This document shows positions 22,771-31,647 of a stretch of 64,000 nt of DNA, in pieces. The position numbers and the translations under genes are program-made. Within the stretch, counting starts at the first letter, position 1, and the number at the start of each line of letters is the position of its first letter. The DNA is from Pokkaliibacter plantistimulans. Lineage in GTDB: Bacteria > Pseudomonadota > Gammaproteobacteria > Pseudomonadales > Balneatricaceae. The notes under the pieces were generated by a model that was not told the origin of the DNA, did no database searches, and saw only the letters and a program-made list of their open reading frames with translations. The stretch covers positions 2,232,001-2,296,000 of the forward strand of contig NZ_CP177354.1 of the NCBI RefSeq assembly GCF_046844695.1, given 5' to 3'.

Positions 22771-24765
22771 GTGAAAAGAACATTGCTTGCCTGTGCCATT
22801 GCATCTGTCACCCTGTCTCAATGGGCATCTGCGGCAGTTGAAGTGAAGGACATCCGTTTCAGTCCTGCTGCCAATATGCTGGCTTACACCGAGTTTGAAC
22901 TGTCTGGTGAGCCGCTGGCGGAGTCATTGGGGATTGATCTAGACACCCTCGATCCCAATCAGGTTAATCAGCCCCATGCCTTTGATTACAAGGCGGGTAT
23001 CGAATCTTACGAATACTCTGAAGAAGCGATGTACGCCCTGAACTATCAGTCACAGATGGGTATTCATCTGGCTAATGGTCCACTGAACAAGGCCCGCGGC
23101 GGCACCATGCAGGATTTCGGTAAGCGTGTTATCGAAATGGCCGGAGCCGTCGGTTTCGCTCCCGAGGAAATCCCTCTCAACATGTATCCTCTGTCTCTGC
23201 CCTATGCCTCCGGTGTGCCTGAGCTTGGTGAGAACATTGATACTGCAACAGTAAACAGCGATGAGCTGGATGGCACCACTGCCAAGGGCAATGCCATGAA
23301 AGGCAGCATCCAGACGCCTGCATACTATCGTGATTACAAGACTTTAGGCTGGAAGGCTGACAGCTTCGACAAGGCGCTTGAGCCTGCAGCTATCGGCGGT
23401 ATCTTCCTCAAGGAAGTGATGTGGTCACAGGATTTTCTCGGTGGCATGCACGTAGCGGAATCTGATGAGGAAGTGGAAGCCACTTCTGCCACCATGGATC
23501 AGGATGGCAAGCACAAGCTGGGTGTTTCCTCTGCCGATGGTATGAACGGCATGTTCCTGACCGAGGAGTCCATTGATAAATTGCTGACCATGCAGCAGAG
23601 CCTGGGTTTTGACGGCAAGCAGCTTGGCGCCACGATTACTCCTCAGTATGACCCTGCCAAAGGCATCATCTACTTCCCGCACAAGGTTAAAGTGACTCAG
23701 GGTGAAGATAACGGTGTCAACAGCATTGCTGGCCTGAGCGTTGAAGACAGCGCCTCCACACTGCGCGATACCTGGATGATGCTGTGGCCACTGTCTGAAT
23801 TCTATGCTTACAGCGATCAGCGCAAAGCTAACGAGGGTCAGAATCCTGCCTTCCTGGCCGTGTTTGATGGTGCACCTTTTGCGGCCGCGCCTGCAGCGAA
23901 TACGGATGCAGATGCCAGTAATGATGTCGCTGGCAGCGATGCGTTCTCTCTGGCGTCCAACCTGTCCAATCTGGAATTCAAGAACCTGCAGGCGCTGCAT
24001 TTCAACAGCAAGGCCGGCACCTTTGTTGACCGTTTCAGCGAAGGTAAACAAGGTCAGCACGTGAGCACCTATGATGCTGCTTACACCCTGGTCGCGCTGC
24101 AGATTTTCCAGCGTGCCCATGATGCGCTGCCCGTAGGTTATGCATCGGGTGACGCGGCGACCGGCATTGATACCCCGGAAGGCAAGCAGGCACTGGAGCT
24201 GATTCGCAAGCAGGCTGACTTTATTCTCAGCAAGCTGGTGGGCAAAGATGGTCTGGTGGCGGATGGTCTGGCTCTGGATGGTCAAGTGGATGCAGGCAAG
24301 AGCGTTGATGCGCAGTTCGCTGCGGTACGTGGTCTGACCGCTGCTTTCCTGGCGACCAAAGATGAAAAATACCGTGACGCAGCACGCAAGCTGTTCGCTG
24401 CGGCTGACAAGGCCTATTTCAACAGTAAGGCTGGCAGCTGGATTCGTGGTGACAAGGACGAATACACCCCCTGGACTCAGGCAGCCATTTCTGGTGGTCT
24501 GCGCTCAGCGATCCAGAACCTGCGCAACCGTGGCGACGAGAAAGAGCCTGCGCTGGAGCTGCAGCAGCTGACCGAGCGCTACGTGTCCTGGTTCGGCAAC
24601 ACCGTCAATGGTGGTATGCAGCTGGCTGAATGGCTCGGTGACTCGGGTGAAAATGTGCTGACTACCGGCAACACCGGTGACACCGATGAGGATGGGGTGA
24701 AGCAGATTACTGCTGTGCACCGTGCTCAGGTGCTGGCAGGTAAGGCAGACGTTACTGCCAAGTAA
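22771..24765 (+). CDS. Exported 664-aa protein of unknown function, first gene of FTR1 iron locus
   Basis: Signal peptide MKRTLLACAIASVTLSQWASA. The start is a GTG with AAGAGG seven bases upstream. I do not recognise the N-terminal half (acidic, with PLSLPYASGVPELGEN). Residues ~430-620 look like alpha-hairpin repeats, for example QFAAVRGLTAAFLATKDEKY followed by DAARKLFAAADKAYF and a WTQAAISGGLRSAIQNL helix. These resemble an (alpha/alpha)-toroid, but no catalytic residues are assigned. The Fur-box candidate and the downstream FTR1 permease suggest a periplasmic or exported iron-related role. A strong hairpin follows the stop. Confidence 0.8.
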   Translation: MKRTLLACAIASVTLSQWASAAVEVKDIRFSPAANMLAYTEFELSGEPLAESLGIDLDTLDPNQVNQPHAFDYKAGIESYEYSEEAMYALNYQSQMGIHLANGPLNKARGGTMQDFGKRVIEMAGAVGFAPEEIPLNMYPLSLPYASGVPELGENIDTATVNSDELDGTTAKGNAMKGSIQTPAYYRDYKTLGWKADSFDKALEPAAIGGIFLKEVMWSQDFLGGMHVAESDEEVEATSATMDQDGKHKLGVSSADGMNGMFLTEESIDKLLTMQQSLGFDGKQLGATITPQYDPAKGIIYFPHKVKVTQGEDNGVNSIAGLSVEDSASTLRDTWMMLWPLSEFYAYSDQRKANEGQNPAFLAVFDGAPFAAAPAANTDADASNDVAGSDAFSLASNLSNLEFKNLQALHFNSKAGTFVDRFSEGKQGQHVSTYDAAYTLVALQIFQRAHDALPVGYASGDAATGIDTPEGKQALELIRKQADFILSKLVGKDGLVADGLALDGQVDAGKSVDAQFAAVRGLTAAFLATKDEKYRDAARKLFAAADKAYFNSKAGSWIRGDKDEYTPWTQAAISGGLRSAIQNLRNRGDEKEPALELQQLTERYVSWFGNTVNGGMQLAEWLGDSGENVLTTGNTGDTDEDGVKQITAVHRAQVLAGKADVTAK

Positions 24766-24814
24766 GCCGGTTAATCGCCGCTACAAGGCAAGGCCGTTTC
24801 TGAGGCCTTTCAAG

Positions 24815-24843
24815 GACGGAGATCAGCAGCCCTGATCTCCGTC
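24815..24843 (+). terminator. Strong hairpin after the first gene (attenuator or weak terminator)
   Basis: GACGGAGATCAG (24815-24826) pairs perfectly with CTGATCTCCGTC (24832-24843) around CAGCC. It is followed by ATGTTGTTTCTGG, a poor T-run. A smaller stem AAGGCC/GGCCTT precedes it. It may lower downstream transcription or protect the 3' end. The rest of the 315-bp gap shows no gene. Confidence 0.5.
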
Positions 24844-25080
24844 ATGTTGTTTCTGGGCCAGCGTACTATGCTTGTCATTGAGATCGTTTCGTCAGGAGCA
24901 TGTTCAGACAGTCTGAGCGTTGTTGAGCGAGCGAATGGCAGTGTCCCGCCTCTTCTCAGAAGGGCGTTGCATCTGGATAATGCCCGATACGAAAAATACT
25001 CAACACTTTCACATTTCGGGGTCGGTGTGGCCTTATAGTCTTGAATAAGAATCAGAAACACTATCAACAGACCTTCAATC

Positions 25081-25668
25081 ATGCATCAGGCAATCAGGCT
25101 GAAACATACTACGCCACTCGATCACGACCCTGAGGGGCGTGGCGAGCACAAGCACCTGACCCCTGTGCATGGATTCCGCGGGCGTCGTTCGCATTCTGGT
25201 CATCATCACGGCCAGCATGCTGCCCTTCCTTTTCGTGCTCGTATGCACAAGCTGGCTTATCGGCATAAACCCGCTGAGCTGGTTATTTACGTGTTGTTTG
25301 CCAGCGGCCTGCTACTGTGGTCTCCGCTGCACATCGCCTGGCAAACCCAACGCTGGGCGTTGTCCATCCATATGGCACTGGGCATCGCGTTATTCTGGGT
25401 GACCGTCGGCGTGTTCTGGTGGGCACATCGCAAGCTGCTGATGCGCAGCCGCAAGGCCTGGTTGCGTTTTAGTGGGCGGGTGCTTGAGGTGATGCTGATG
25501 ACGCTTGCTGTCACCGGTGTCATTCTGTTCTTTCACGGCAATCCGGGGGATATGCTGGGGCGTGTTTCTCACCTTCTGCACCTGTTTATCAGCTTTTTTA
25601 TGACCGCACTGCTGTTGAGTCATGCCTGGCGCTGGACTGTGCTGCGCCTGCGGAGACGCCATCGATGA
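25081..25668 (+). CDS. His-rich four-helix membrane protein (possible b-type haem protein)
   Basis: A 195-aa protein. Residues 1-60 are hydrophilic and histidine-rich (cluster HSGHHHGQH), which could bind metal. Four transmembrane helices follow, with His in or near them: around SIHMALGIALFWVTV, and HLLHLFISFFMTALLLSH in the last pair. This spacing suggests a small cytochrome b561/DUF4405-like quinol or haem protein, but I cannot confirm it. The stop overlaps the next start (ATGA), so it is translationally coupled to the hexahaem cytochrome. The ribosome-binding site at 25081 is weak. ATG 25243 is a possible internal start. Confidence 0.7.
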   Translation: MHQAIRLKHTTPLDHDPEGRGEHKHLTPVHGFRGRRSHSGHHHGQHAALPFRARMHKLAYRHKPAELVIYVLFASGLLLWSPLHIAWQTQRWALSIHMALGIALFWVTVGVFWWAHRKLLMRSRKAWLRFSGRVLEVMLMTLAVTGVILFFHGNPGDMLGRVSHLLHLFISFFMTALLLSHAWRWTVLRLRRRHR

Positions 25669-28664
25669 GATTTCCCCTCGTTGCAGTTTTGAGGGTAGCT
25701 GCCACTGTGTTCCGTTCTCTTACTTCTCCTGTATTGATACTGCTATATATCCTGTTGTCGCCAGCGACGCAGGCAGCGGTCAGCAGCAGCGCTTTTGTCT
25801 TGCGTAATCATCAGCTGTTCAGTGCCAACTATGAAGCAGGCAGTGTCAGCAAGATTGATGAGCAGACCGGTGCACTGCAGGCTGAAGTCGCGTTAGGCAA
25901 GGATATTCGCAGTGTGGCCTTATCCGACGATGATGCCGCTCTGGTGCTGGCCACCGACTACGTGGATGACAAGGTATTCCTGCTCAGCGCCAACAAGCTG
26001 GCTGTCAAACAGGTGATTGATGTTGGCCACCGACCCTACGCTGCGGTTTTCGACAGTGTTAATAAGCTGTTCTGGGTGACGCTGTTTGAGGATCACAAGC
26101 TGCTGGCAATAGACACGGCCGGTCAGATCGTGGCGACCACCGATACCGCTGATACACCCCGAGGTCTGGCCTTGCTGGATGACGGCCGCCTGCTGGTCAG
26201 CCATGCCATGACCGGCGAGGTGTCGATCTATCAGACCCGTCAGCAAAAGCCCGGCCAGCTCACCTTGCTCAAACGCATTCATCTGCAGGAAACCGCGAAT
26301 CCTGATGAGACGGTTTCACAGGGTGTGCCCCGTCTGCTTGACAATATTGCCATCAGCCCGGAAGGGGATGAGGCCTGGTTGCCCCATGTGCTGTGGAACT
26401 TCGATCACTCCTTTCAGTTCCAGAGCACGGTGTTTCCTGCCATATCGGTGCTGGACCTGACGCCCGGAGAGGAAGAGGAGAAGCAGGACGAGCGCAAGCA
26501 GCTGTTCCAGCAGATCAATCTGCTGACTGCCGCCAATCGCAGTGAAATTGTTTCCAATCCTTATCAGGCGGTATTCAGCGCGGATGGCAACAAGGTCTAT
26601 GTGACCCTGGCAGGGTCTGAAGACCTGTTGGTGTTTGATCGCTCCCGTCGTGGGCCGATCAATAAAAAGCGTCATCGCAGCTCAGGCAGCCACGGTGGTG
26701 CGCGTGCTACGCAGTTGTTACGTCATCTGCCTGGTGAGAATCCGCGAGGCATCGTCATCGATGGTGACACGCTGTTTGTGCAGAATGCCCAGAGTCTGGA
26801 TGTATCCAGACTCAATGCCGGTGGCGGGGGGGCCTTTGCCCGCGCCACGGTCAGTGACGATCACTTTGCACTGCTGGTGACCAAGGACGCGGCGGCGCCT
26901 GACTTGCGTCGGGGTATCCGCTTTTTCAATCTGGGTAATACTTTTGCCAACAAGGATTACCCCATGGCCGGTGACAACTGGATGAGTTGTCAGTCCTGCC
27001 ATCTGGATGGCTTCAACTTCACCAATAAATACCTGCAGCAAGCCCATGCCATGGCCCCGGCCGACAATGCCCTGACCGGTCATGAAAACATGATGCATAT
27101 GGTCTCGGGTGACTTTCTGTCGGAATACATCCGTATGGTGCAGCTGACACAGGGGGGCTTCGGTGCGGATGACCGCGATGGCGCCAGGCCTGTCGACCCG
27201 ACCCGGCCACCTGCCGAAGTCAAAACCATGATGGAACAGCTCCATCGCTACGTCATTGCTCCTTACAATCTGCCCACTCTGGCCAGCTGGTTGCGACTGC
27301 AAGGCGAGCAGGTGCCGCATCCACAGGAGTGGCTGAACTCAGCCAGTTGTCAGGCCTGCCATAGCGACATCTTCAAGCAGTGGTCGAATTCCAATCATCG
27401 TCTGATGGGGCAGTCCAACCCCTATTACACCGCGGTACTGCAGCTGGCAGAGAAGAGTGAAGGGAAGGAGTTTGGCCAGTGGTGCCAAAGCTGCCACATG
27501 CCTCAGGCGGTATTGAGTGGCGTGAAGGAACTGCCGACAGAGAGCCATATGCTGGAAAAAGACGGCGCCTCACTGATCAAGGCTTATGCAGAAGGACAGC
27601 CGGTGGTGGAAGAGGGGACCAGCTGCCTGCTGTGTCACCGCATTACCCGCGTGGAAGATGCTGGCGGCAATGCCTCTTTTACGGTCAATCTCGACCAGCG
27701 TCAGAGTTATCTGTTTGAGGCCAGTGATAACGCCTTTGCCCGCTGGATTGGTGAACGCATGATCAATGCCAAACCAGACGCGCATATTGCCTCCTATCAG
27801 AAGGATTTCTACAAGGACGCGGTGTACTGCAAGGCTTGCCACGACGAGTTTGCCCCGGGTACGGGGGCCAATATTGTCAATACCTGGGAGGAGTGGTCGA
27901 AGTCCCATTACGCCACCAGCAGTGATCCAGCCGAACAGCGAAGCTGTATCAGTTGCCACATGAACGCCAATCCTGGTAATGGCGGTGCACCTGTACCGGG
28001 GCAGGCGACCCTGAACGGGACGCAGAAGGCCAACGTCTTCACCCATGACTTCACCGGTGCGCAGATGCATCTGGCGGGTATGCGTGATCCTCATCTGGCA
28101 GAAATGAGTGTGGCACTGCTGAAAAGTGCAGCGACCATCAGTGCTTCCATGGCGCCCGGCGAGCTGGTGGTGCGGGTCACAAATTCCGGGGCCGGGCATG
28201 CCTTCCCCACCGGCGTTTCAGACTTCCGCCAGTTCTGGCTGGCGGTAAAAGTATGGGATGCCACAGGTCAGCTGGTTTATCAAAGTGGTCAACCCGACGC
28301 TGCGGGCGAGCTACCTGAAGATACGCGACTGTTCCAGAAAGTGTTTGGTGATAAGGACGGTAAACCTGTGGGTCTGCACTTCTGGCGTTACGCCAAATTG
28401 CTGAAGGACACCCGCATACCCGCCGACAGTTACCGCGATGAGCAATTTGCCTTGCCTGCCGGGCTGAGCGGTGCGGTCAGAGTCGAGGTCAAGTTGCAGT
28501 TCCGCACCTATCCCCAGTGGATTACCGCAGCAGCGCGTAGCGTTGAACCTGCGCTGACCGATCCGCCAGTGGTAACGCTGCATGCGCTGGACCAGTCAAT
28601 GACCGCGATGCCCGCCGCACCCAGCGTCAGCATGTCGCCAGATTCTGGTGCGGTAGCCCAGTAA
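25665..28664 (+). CDS. Beta-propeller hexahaem cytochrome c (999 aa)
   Basis: An exported protein. After a signal peptide, residues ~45-430 read as YVTN/NHL-type propeller blades (for example DIRSVALSDDDAALVLATDY, GHRPYAAVFDSVNKLFWVTL, YQAVFSADGNKVYVTLAGSE). Six CXXCH haem sites then follow at about residues 442, 562, 607, 654, 722 and 761, several in cytochrome c554-like context (SCQACHSDIFKQWSNSNH, WCQSCHMPQ). A C-terminal beta domain (about 830-960) follows. It should act in periplasmic or outer-surface electron transfer. It is coupled to the upstream b-type-like membrane protein and precedes FTR1. Confidence 0.85.
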   Translation: MRFPLVAVLRVAATVFRSLTSPVLILLYILLSPATQAAVSSSAFVLRNHQLFSANYEAGSVSKIDEQTGALQAEVALGKDIRSVALSDDDAALVLATDYVDDKVFLLSANKLAVKQVIDVGHRPYAAVFDSVNKLFWVTLFEDHKLLAIDTAGQIVATTDTADTPRGLALLDDGRLLVSHAMTGEVSIYQTRQQKPGQLTLLKRIHLQETANPDETVSQGVPRLLDNIAISPEGDEAWLPHVLWNFDHSFQFQSTVFPAISVLDLTPGEEEEKQDERKQLFQQINLLTAANRSEIVSNPYQAVFSADGNKVYVTLAGSEDLLVFDRSRRGPINKKRHRSSGSHGGARATQLLRHLPGENPRGIVIDGDTLFVQNAQSLDVSRLNAGGGGAFARATVSDDHFALLVTKDAAAPDLRRGIRFFNLGNTFANKDYPMAGDNWMSCQSCHLDGFNFTNKYLQQAHAMAPADNALTGHENMMHMVSGDFLSEYIRMVQLTQGGFGADDRDGARPVDPTRPPAEVKTMMEQLHRYVIAPYNLPTLASWLRLQGEQVPHPQEWLNSASCQACHSDIFKQWSNSNHRLMGQSNPYYTAVLQLAEKSEGKEFGQWCQSCHMPQAVLSGVKELPTESHMLEKDGASLIKAYAEGQPVVEEGTSCLLCHRITRVEDAGGNASFTVNLDQRQSYLFEASDNAFARWIGERMINAKPDAHIASYQKDFYKDAVYCKACHDEFAPGTGANIVNTWEEWSKSHYATSSDPAEQRSCISCHMNANPGNGGAPVPGQATLNGTQKANVFTHDFTGAQMHLAGMRDPHLAEMSVALLKSAATISASMAPGELVVRVTNSGAGHAFPTGVSDFRQFWLAVKVWDATGQLVYQSGQPDAAGELPEDTRLFQKVFGDKDGKPVGLHFWRYAKLLKDTRIPADSYRDEQFALPAGLSGAVRVEVKLQFRTYPQWITAAARSVEPALTDPPVVTLHALDQSMTAMPAAPSVSMSPDSGAVAQ

Positions 28665-28722
28665 GATTTCATTAATCAGTCAACCCAGTACCTCAGTCCG
28701 AGTACAAAGTAGAGGATAGAGA

Positions 28723-29535
28723 ATGTTAGCAAGCCTGCTGATCACCCTGCGTGAAGGGTTGGAAGCCTTTCTGCTGGTGGGAATCTGCCTGTCCTATCTC
28801 GACAAGCTCAATGCACGCCGGTTTAACCGTTATATCTATGCTGGCGTGGTGGTCGGCCTGCTGACCTCGCTGGTCGTCGCCTTCCTGTTCCAGGTAGTGG
28901 TGGATCAGTTCAACAACGAGAAATATCGCAACCTGCTGATGGCGGGCATTCTTATTTTTGCCACCCTGGTGCTGTCGAGCATGGCGCTGTGGATGCAGAA
29001 ACAGGGCGGCAAGGAAGCCGGTCAGATGAAAGAGAACGTGACCCAGCTGGTCAATGGCGAGAAAGCCTTTGGTCTGGCGCTGCTGGCTTTCCTGGCGGTG
29101 ATGCGTGAAGGCTTCGAAACGGTGTTGTTTTTCTCTGCGCTGGTCTATTCCGGTCAGGGCATCACGCTGCAGTCGGGTCTGAGCGGTGCGGTAGTGGGCT
29201 TGCTGCTGGCACTGGTGCTGGTCTGGTTACTGATGCGTTCTACCCGTAAAGTGGCGCTGCGCCCTTTCTTCCGCTGGAGCAGTCTGTTGATTCTGGTGAT
29301 TGCTGCGGGCCTGTTCTCCTCCTCCATCAATATGCTGCAGGCTGCACAATGGCTGCCGATGGTCATGAGCCCGCTGTTTGATATCTCCTTCATTCTTGAT
29401 GATCGCAGTGTGTTTGGTACCTTCCTGCGGGCACTGTTTGGGTATAACTCCTCTCCCGGTTTGTTGCAGCTGCTGGCCTGGGGCGGTTATCTGCTGGTCT
29501 TCGGATACTTCTGGAGAAGGCAGTACGCGCAGTGA
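28723..29535 (+). CDS. FTR1-family iron permease
   Basis: A 270-aa inner-membrane protein with about seven helices and the two REXXE iron-binding motifs of the FTR1/EfeU family: REGLE near residue 10 and REGFE near residue 130. FTR1 permeases take up ferric iron that is handed over after ferrous oxidation by a partner enzyme. The neighbours here are not the usual EfeO/EfeB or P19/cupredoxin partners. GAGGA precedes the ATG, and the stop overlaps the next gene's GTG (GTGA). Confidence 0.93.
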   Translation: MLASLLITLREGLEAFLLVGICLSYLDKLNARRFNRYIYAGVVVGLLTSLVVAFLFQVVVDQFNNEKYRNLLMAGILIFATLVLSSMALWMQKQGGKEAGQMKENVTQLVNGEKAFGLALLAFLAVMREGFETVLFFSALVYSGQGITLQSGLSGAVVGLLLALVLVWLLMRSTRKVALRPFFRWSSLLILVIAAGLFSSSINMLQAAQWLPMVMSPLFDISFILDDRSVFGTFLRALFGYNSSPGLLQLLAWGGYLLVFGYFWRRQYAQ

Positions 29536-31013
29536 GCGGTGTAGAAGAGAGCAATGCTATTGACGATATGAGTGCTGGTAGTGAGCCCGTACCCGTTGCT
29601 GAAAGCCATCGCCATGCGGTGGTGCTGGGCGCCGGGCCTGCCGGGCTGATGGCCGCCTGGCGGCTGCGTGAAGCGGGTTATCGGGTGACCGTCATCGATA
29701 AGGCCACTACGGTGGGTGGCATGTGTGCCACCCTCAAATTTGCCACTGATGACGGGGACTACTACTTCGATTACGGTGGGCATCGCTTTATCACCAAAAA
29801 CCCCAAATTGCTGGCCTTCGTCGACGAGCTGATGGGGGAAACCCTGTTGCATGCCGAGCGCAAAAGCGTGATTCGCTTTCAGGGGCGTACTTACGATTAC
29901 CCGCTCAACCTGCCTAACCTGCTGAAAAATGCACCATTCAGCCTGCTGTTTGGCACGTTGCTGGACTGGCTGGCCATGCCTTTCAGGCGGCGTATCGGCA
30001 AGGATGAGGAGTGCAGTTTCGCCGACTGGATTGAAAACCGTTTCGGCAAGACGCTGTACCGCCATTTCTTTGAAGGTTACACCCGTAAATTGTGGGGTAT
30101 AGAGCCCGATACCCTCTCTGCTGACTGGGCGGGGCAGCGTATCAGTCTGATTGACCTTAAGGATGTGGTGCGCCGCCTGTGGCAGCGTGGGCCTTCCACC
30201 CCGCGCACCTATGCCCGCAAGTATCGTTATCCCAAACTGGGATTCGGGCAGATTTTCGATACCTTGCATCAGCGGTTGCTGGAGCAGGGGGTAGAGTTTG
30301 TCATGGGCGCAGAAGTGAGCGGGCTGGATACTCAGCAACAGCGCATCACGGCGGTTCGTTGTCGCACAGCCGCAGGCCGCGAGCAACAGCTGGCATGTGA
30401 TGAGGTCATTGCGACACTGCCGCTGCCGCAGATTTGCCACTGGCTGAATATTCCCTGTGAGCTGTCGTACCGCGCACTGCGGTTTTTCAATCTACCGATG
30501 CAACAGCAGGATGTCTCCGACAATACCTGGCAGTATCTGTCTGACCCCGGCATTCTGGGCACGCGCCTGCAGGAGCCGCGTCGCCGTTCTCCTCACATGG
30601 CCCCGGCGGGACGTACCTCGCTGATGTTCGAGATCCCCTGTCAGCAGGGAGACGAACTCTGGCAGGCGGATAACGAGGCGCTGTGGCCACGTATCAAGGC
30701 GGATATGCAGCGCTTAGGTGTCGATCCGACAAAGGCTGATGGCCGCTATTTCACTGCCTATTGTGAGCATGCTTATCCCATCATGGAGGTGGGTTATCAG
30801 CGTCAGCGGGAAGCGGCGATCTCGGCGCTGTTACGCTATCCCAATCTGGTCATGGCGGGGCGTCAGGGTACATTCCGTTATATCTTTACTGACACTGCCA
30901 TGGAGATGGGCCTGATGGCAGCAGAAATGCTGATCGAGGGTGTGGATCGCCGTCGGCAGATATTTGATCACCGTAATGAAAATACGGTCATTGAAACCCA
31001 AAGTGTTGCCTGA
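29532..31013 (+). CDS. FAD-dependent oxidoreductase (UDP-galactopyranose mutase / protoporphyrinogen-oxidase-like)
   Basis: A 493-aa flavoprotein with the N-terminal dinucleotide fold VVLGAGPAGLMAAWRLREAG, then KATTVGGMCATL and FDYGGHRFITKN, and the C-terminal FAD loop YIFTDTAMEMGLMAAEM. The overall pattern matches the NAD(P)-binding Rossmann-like amine-oxidase superfamily, closest by eye to UDP-galactopyranose-mutase-like proteins. The substrate is unknown. GTG start overlapping the FTR1 stop suggests coupled expression. It could modify a sugar or quinone-like compound, or reduce iron; none of these is shown. Confidence 0.85.
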   Translation: MSGVEESNAIDDMSAGSEPVPVAESHRHAVVLGAGPAGLMAAWRLREAGYRVTVIDKATTVGGMCATLKFATDDGDYYFDYGGHRFITKNPKLLAFVDELMGETLLHAERKSVIRFQGRTYDYPLNLPNLLKNAPFSLLFGTLLDWLAMPFRRRIGKDEECSFADWIENRFGKTLYRHFFEGYTRKLWGIEPDTLSADWAGQRISLIDLKDVVRRLWQRGPSTPRTYARKYRYPKLGFGQIFDTLHQRLLEQGVEFVMGAEVSGLDTQQQRITAVRCRTAAGREQQLACDEVIATLPLPQICHWLNIPCELSYRALRFFNLPMQQQDVSDNTWQYLSDPGILGTRLQEPRRRSPHMAPAGRTSLMFEIPCQQGDELWQADNEALWPRIKADMQRLGVDPTKADGRYFTAYCEHAYPIMEVGYQRQREAAISALLRYPNLVMAGRQGTFRYIFTDTAMEMGLMAAEMLIEGVDRRRQIFDHRNENTVIETQSVA

Positions 31014-31022
31014 GGAGGCGTC

Positions 31023-31622
31023 ATGTTGTTGAAGACAGCACATCGCTTGGCCAGTCCCGCCCGTGCCTGGGTAGTGGGATTCACCCTGTTTGCGGTAGCA
31101 GGTATGAGCGCGGAAGTGCATGCCTACTCTTACGCTGCAGCAGGCAAGGAGCCGTTGATCGAGGGCCGTGAGCTGCTGCTCAATGCCGCACAACAGCACG
31201 ACAAGACCGCCATGCAAACCGAGTTGACGGCCATCCACGACGAGTTGCTGTATCTGGAGCAGAACCATCATGTGACGCTGATTGAACCACTGGCCAAAGC
31301 CGCCGGTGCAGAAGATCAGCAGGCGATCAATGAGGTCATGGCACTGGCATACAAGGCTGAGATCGAGCGGCGTCTGGAAGGGGCGGTGGTCAATATCAAG
31401 GACTATCAGACGGCCAAGGTTCTGGTGGTCAAGAGCAAGCAGTTTCTCGATCTGCTGCAACCGATGATGGATAAGGCACAGTGGGACAAAGCTGATGCGG
31501 CACTGCGTGTCTGTCTGGATGCCATTGGTAATCCGGGAGTATTCGGTGTGGGTACCAAGGCGGCAGATCCTGATGCTTTTACCAAGGCTGAAAAAGACGT
31601 CATGACGGCACTGGGGCGCTGA
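31023..31622 (+). CDS. Exported helical protein of unknown function (199 aa)
   Basis: A signal peptide ends around SAEVHA-YS. The mature ~165 residues are predicted to be nearly all alpha-helical with alternating charged residues (LLLNAAQQHDKTAMQTELTA, AEIERRLEGAVVNIKDYQTA). They include HDELLYLEQNHH, whose Glu/His residues could bind metal. GAGGAG precedes the ATG, nine bases after the flavoprotein stop. I do not recognise the family. Context suggests a periplasmic partner of the FTR1 system. Confidence 0.75.
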   Translation: MLLKTAHRLASPARAWVVGFTLFAVAGMSAEVHAYSYAAAGKEPLIEGRELLLNAAQQHDKTAMQTELTAIHDELLYLEQNHHVTLIEPLAKAAGAEDQQAINEVMALAYKAEIERRLEGAVVNIKDYQTAKVLVVKSKQFLDLLQPMMDKAQWDKADAALRVCLDAIGNPGVFGVGTKAADPDAFTKAEKDVMTALGR

Positions 31623-31647
31623 TCTGCTGTCACGATTACTGTTCGCT

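Noticed and set aside
24844..25038. Plus-strand frame between the first two iron-locus genes
   Set aside because: No ribosome-binding site and no family; directly follows a hairpin. Treated as intergenic.
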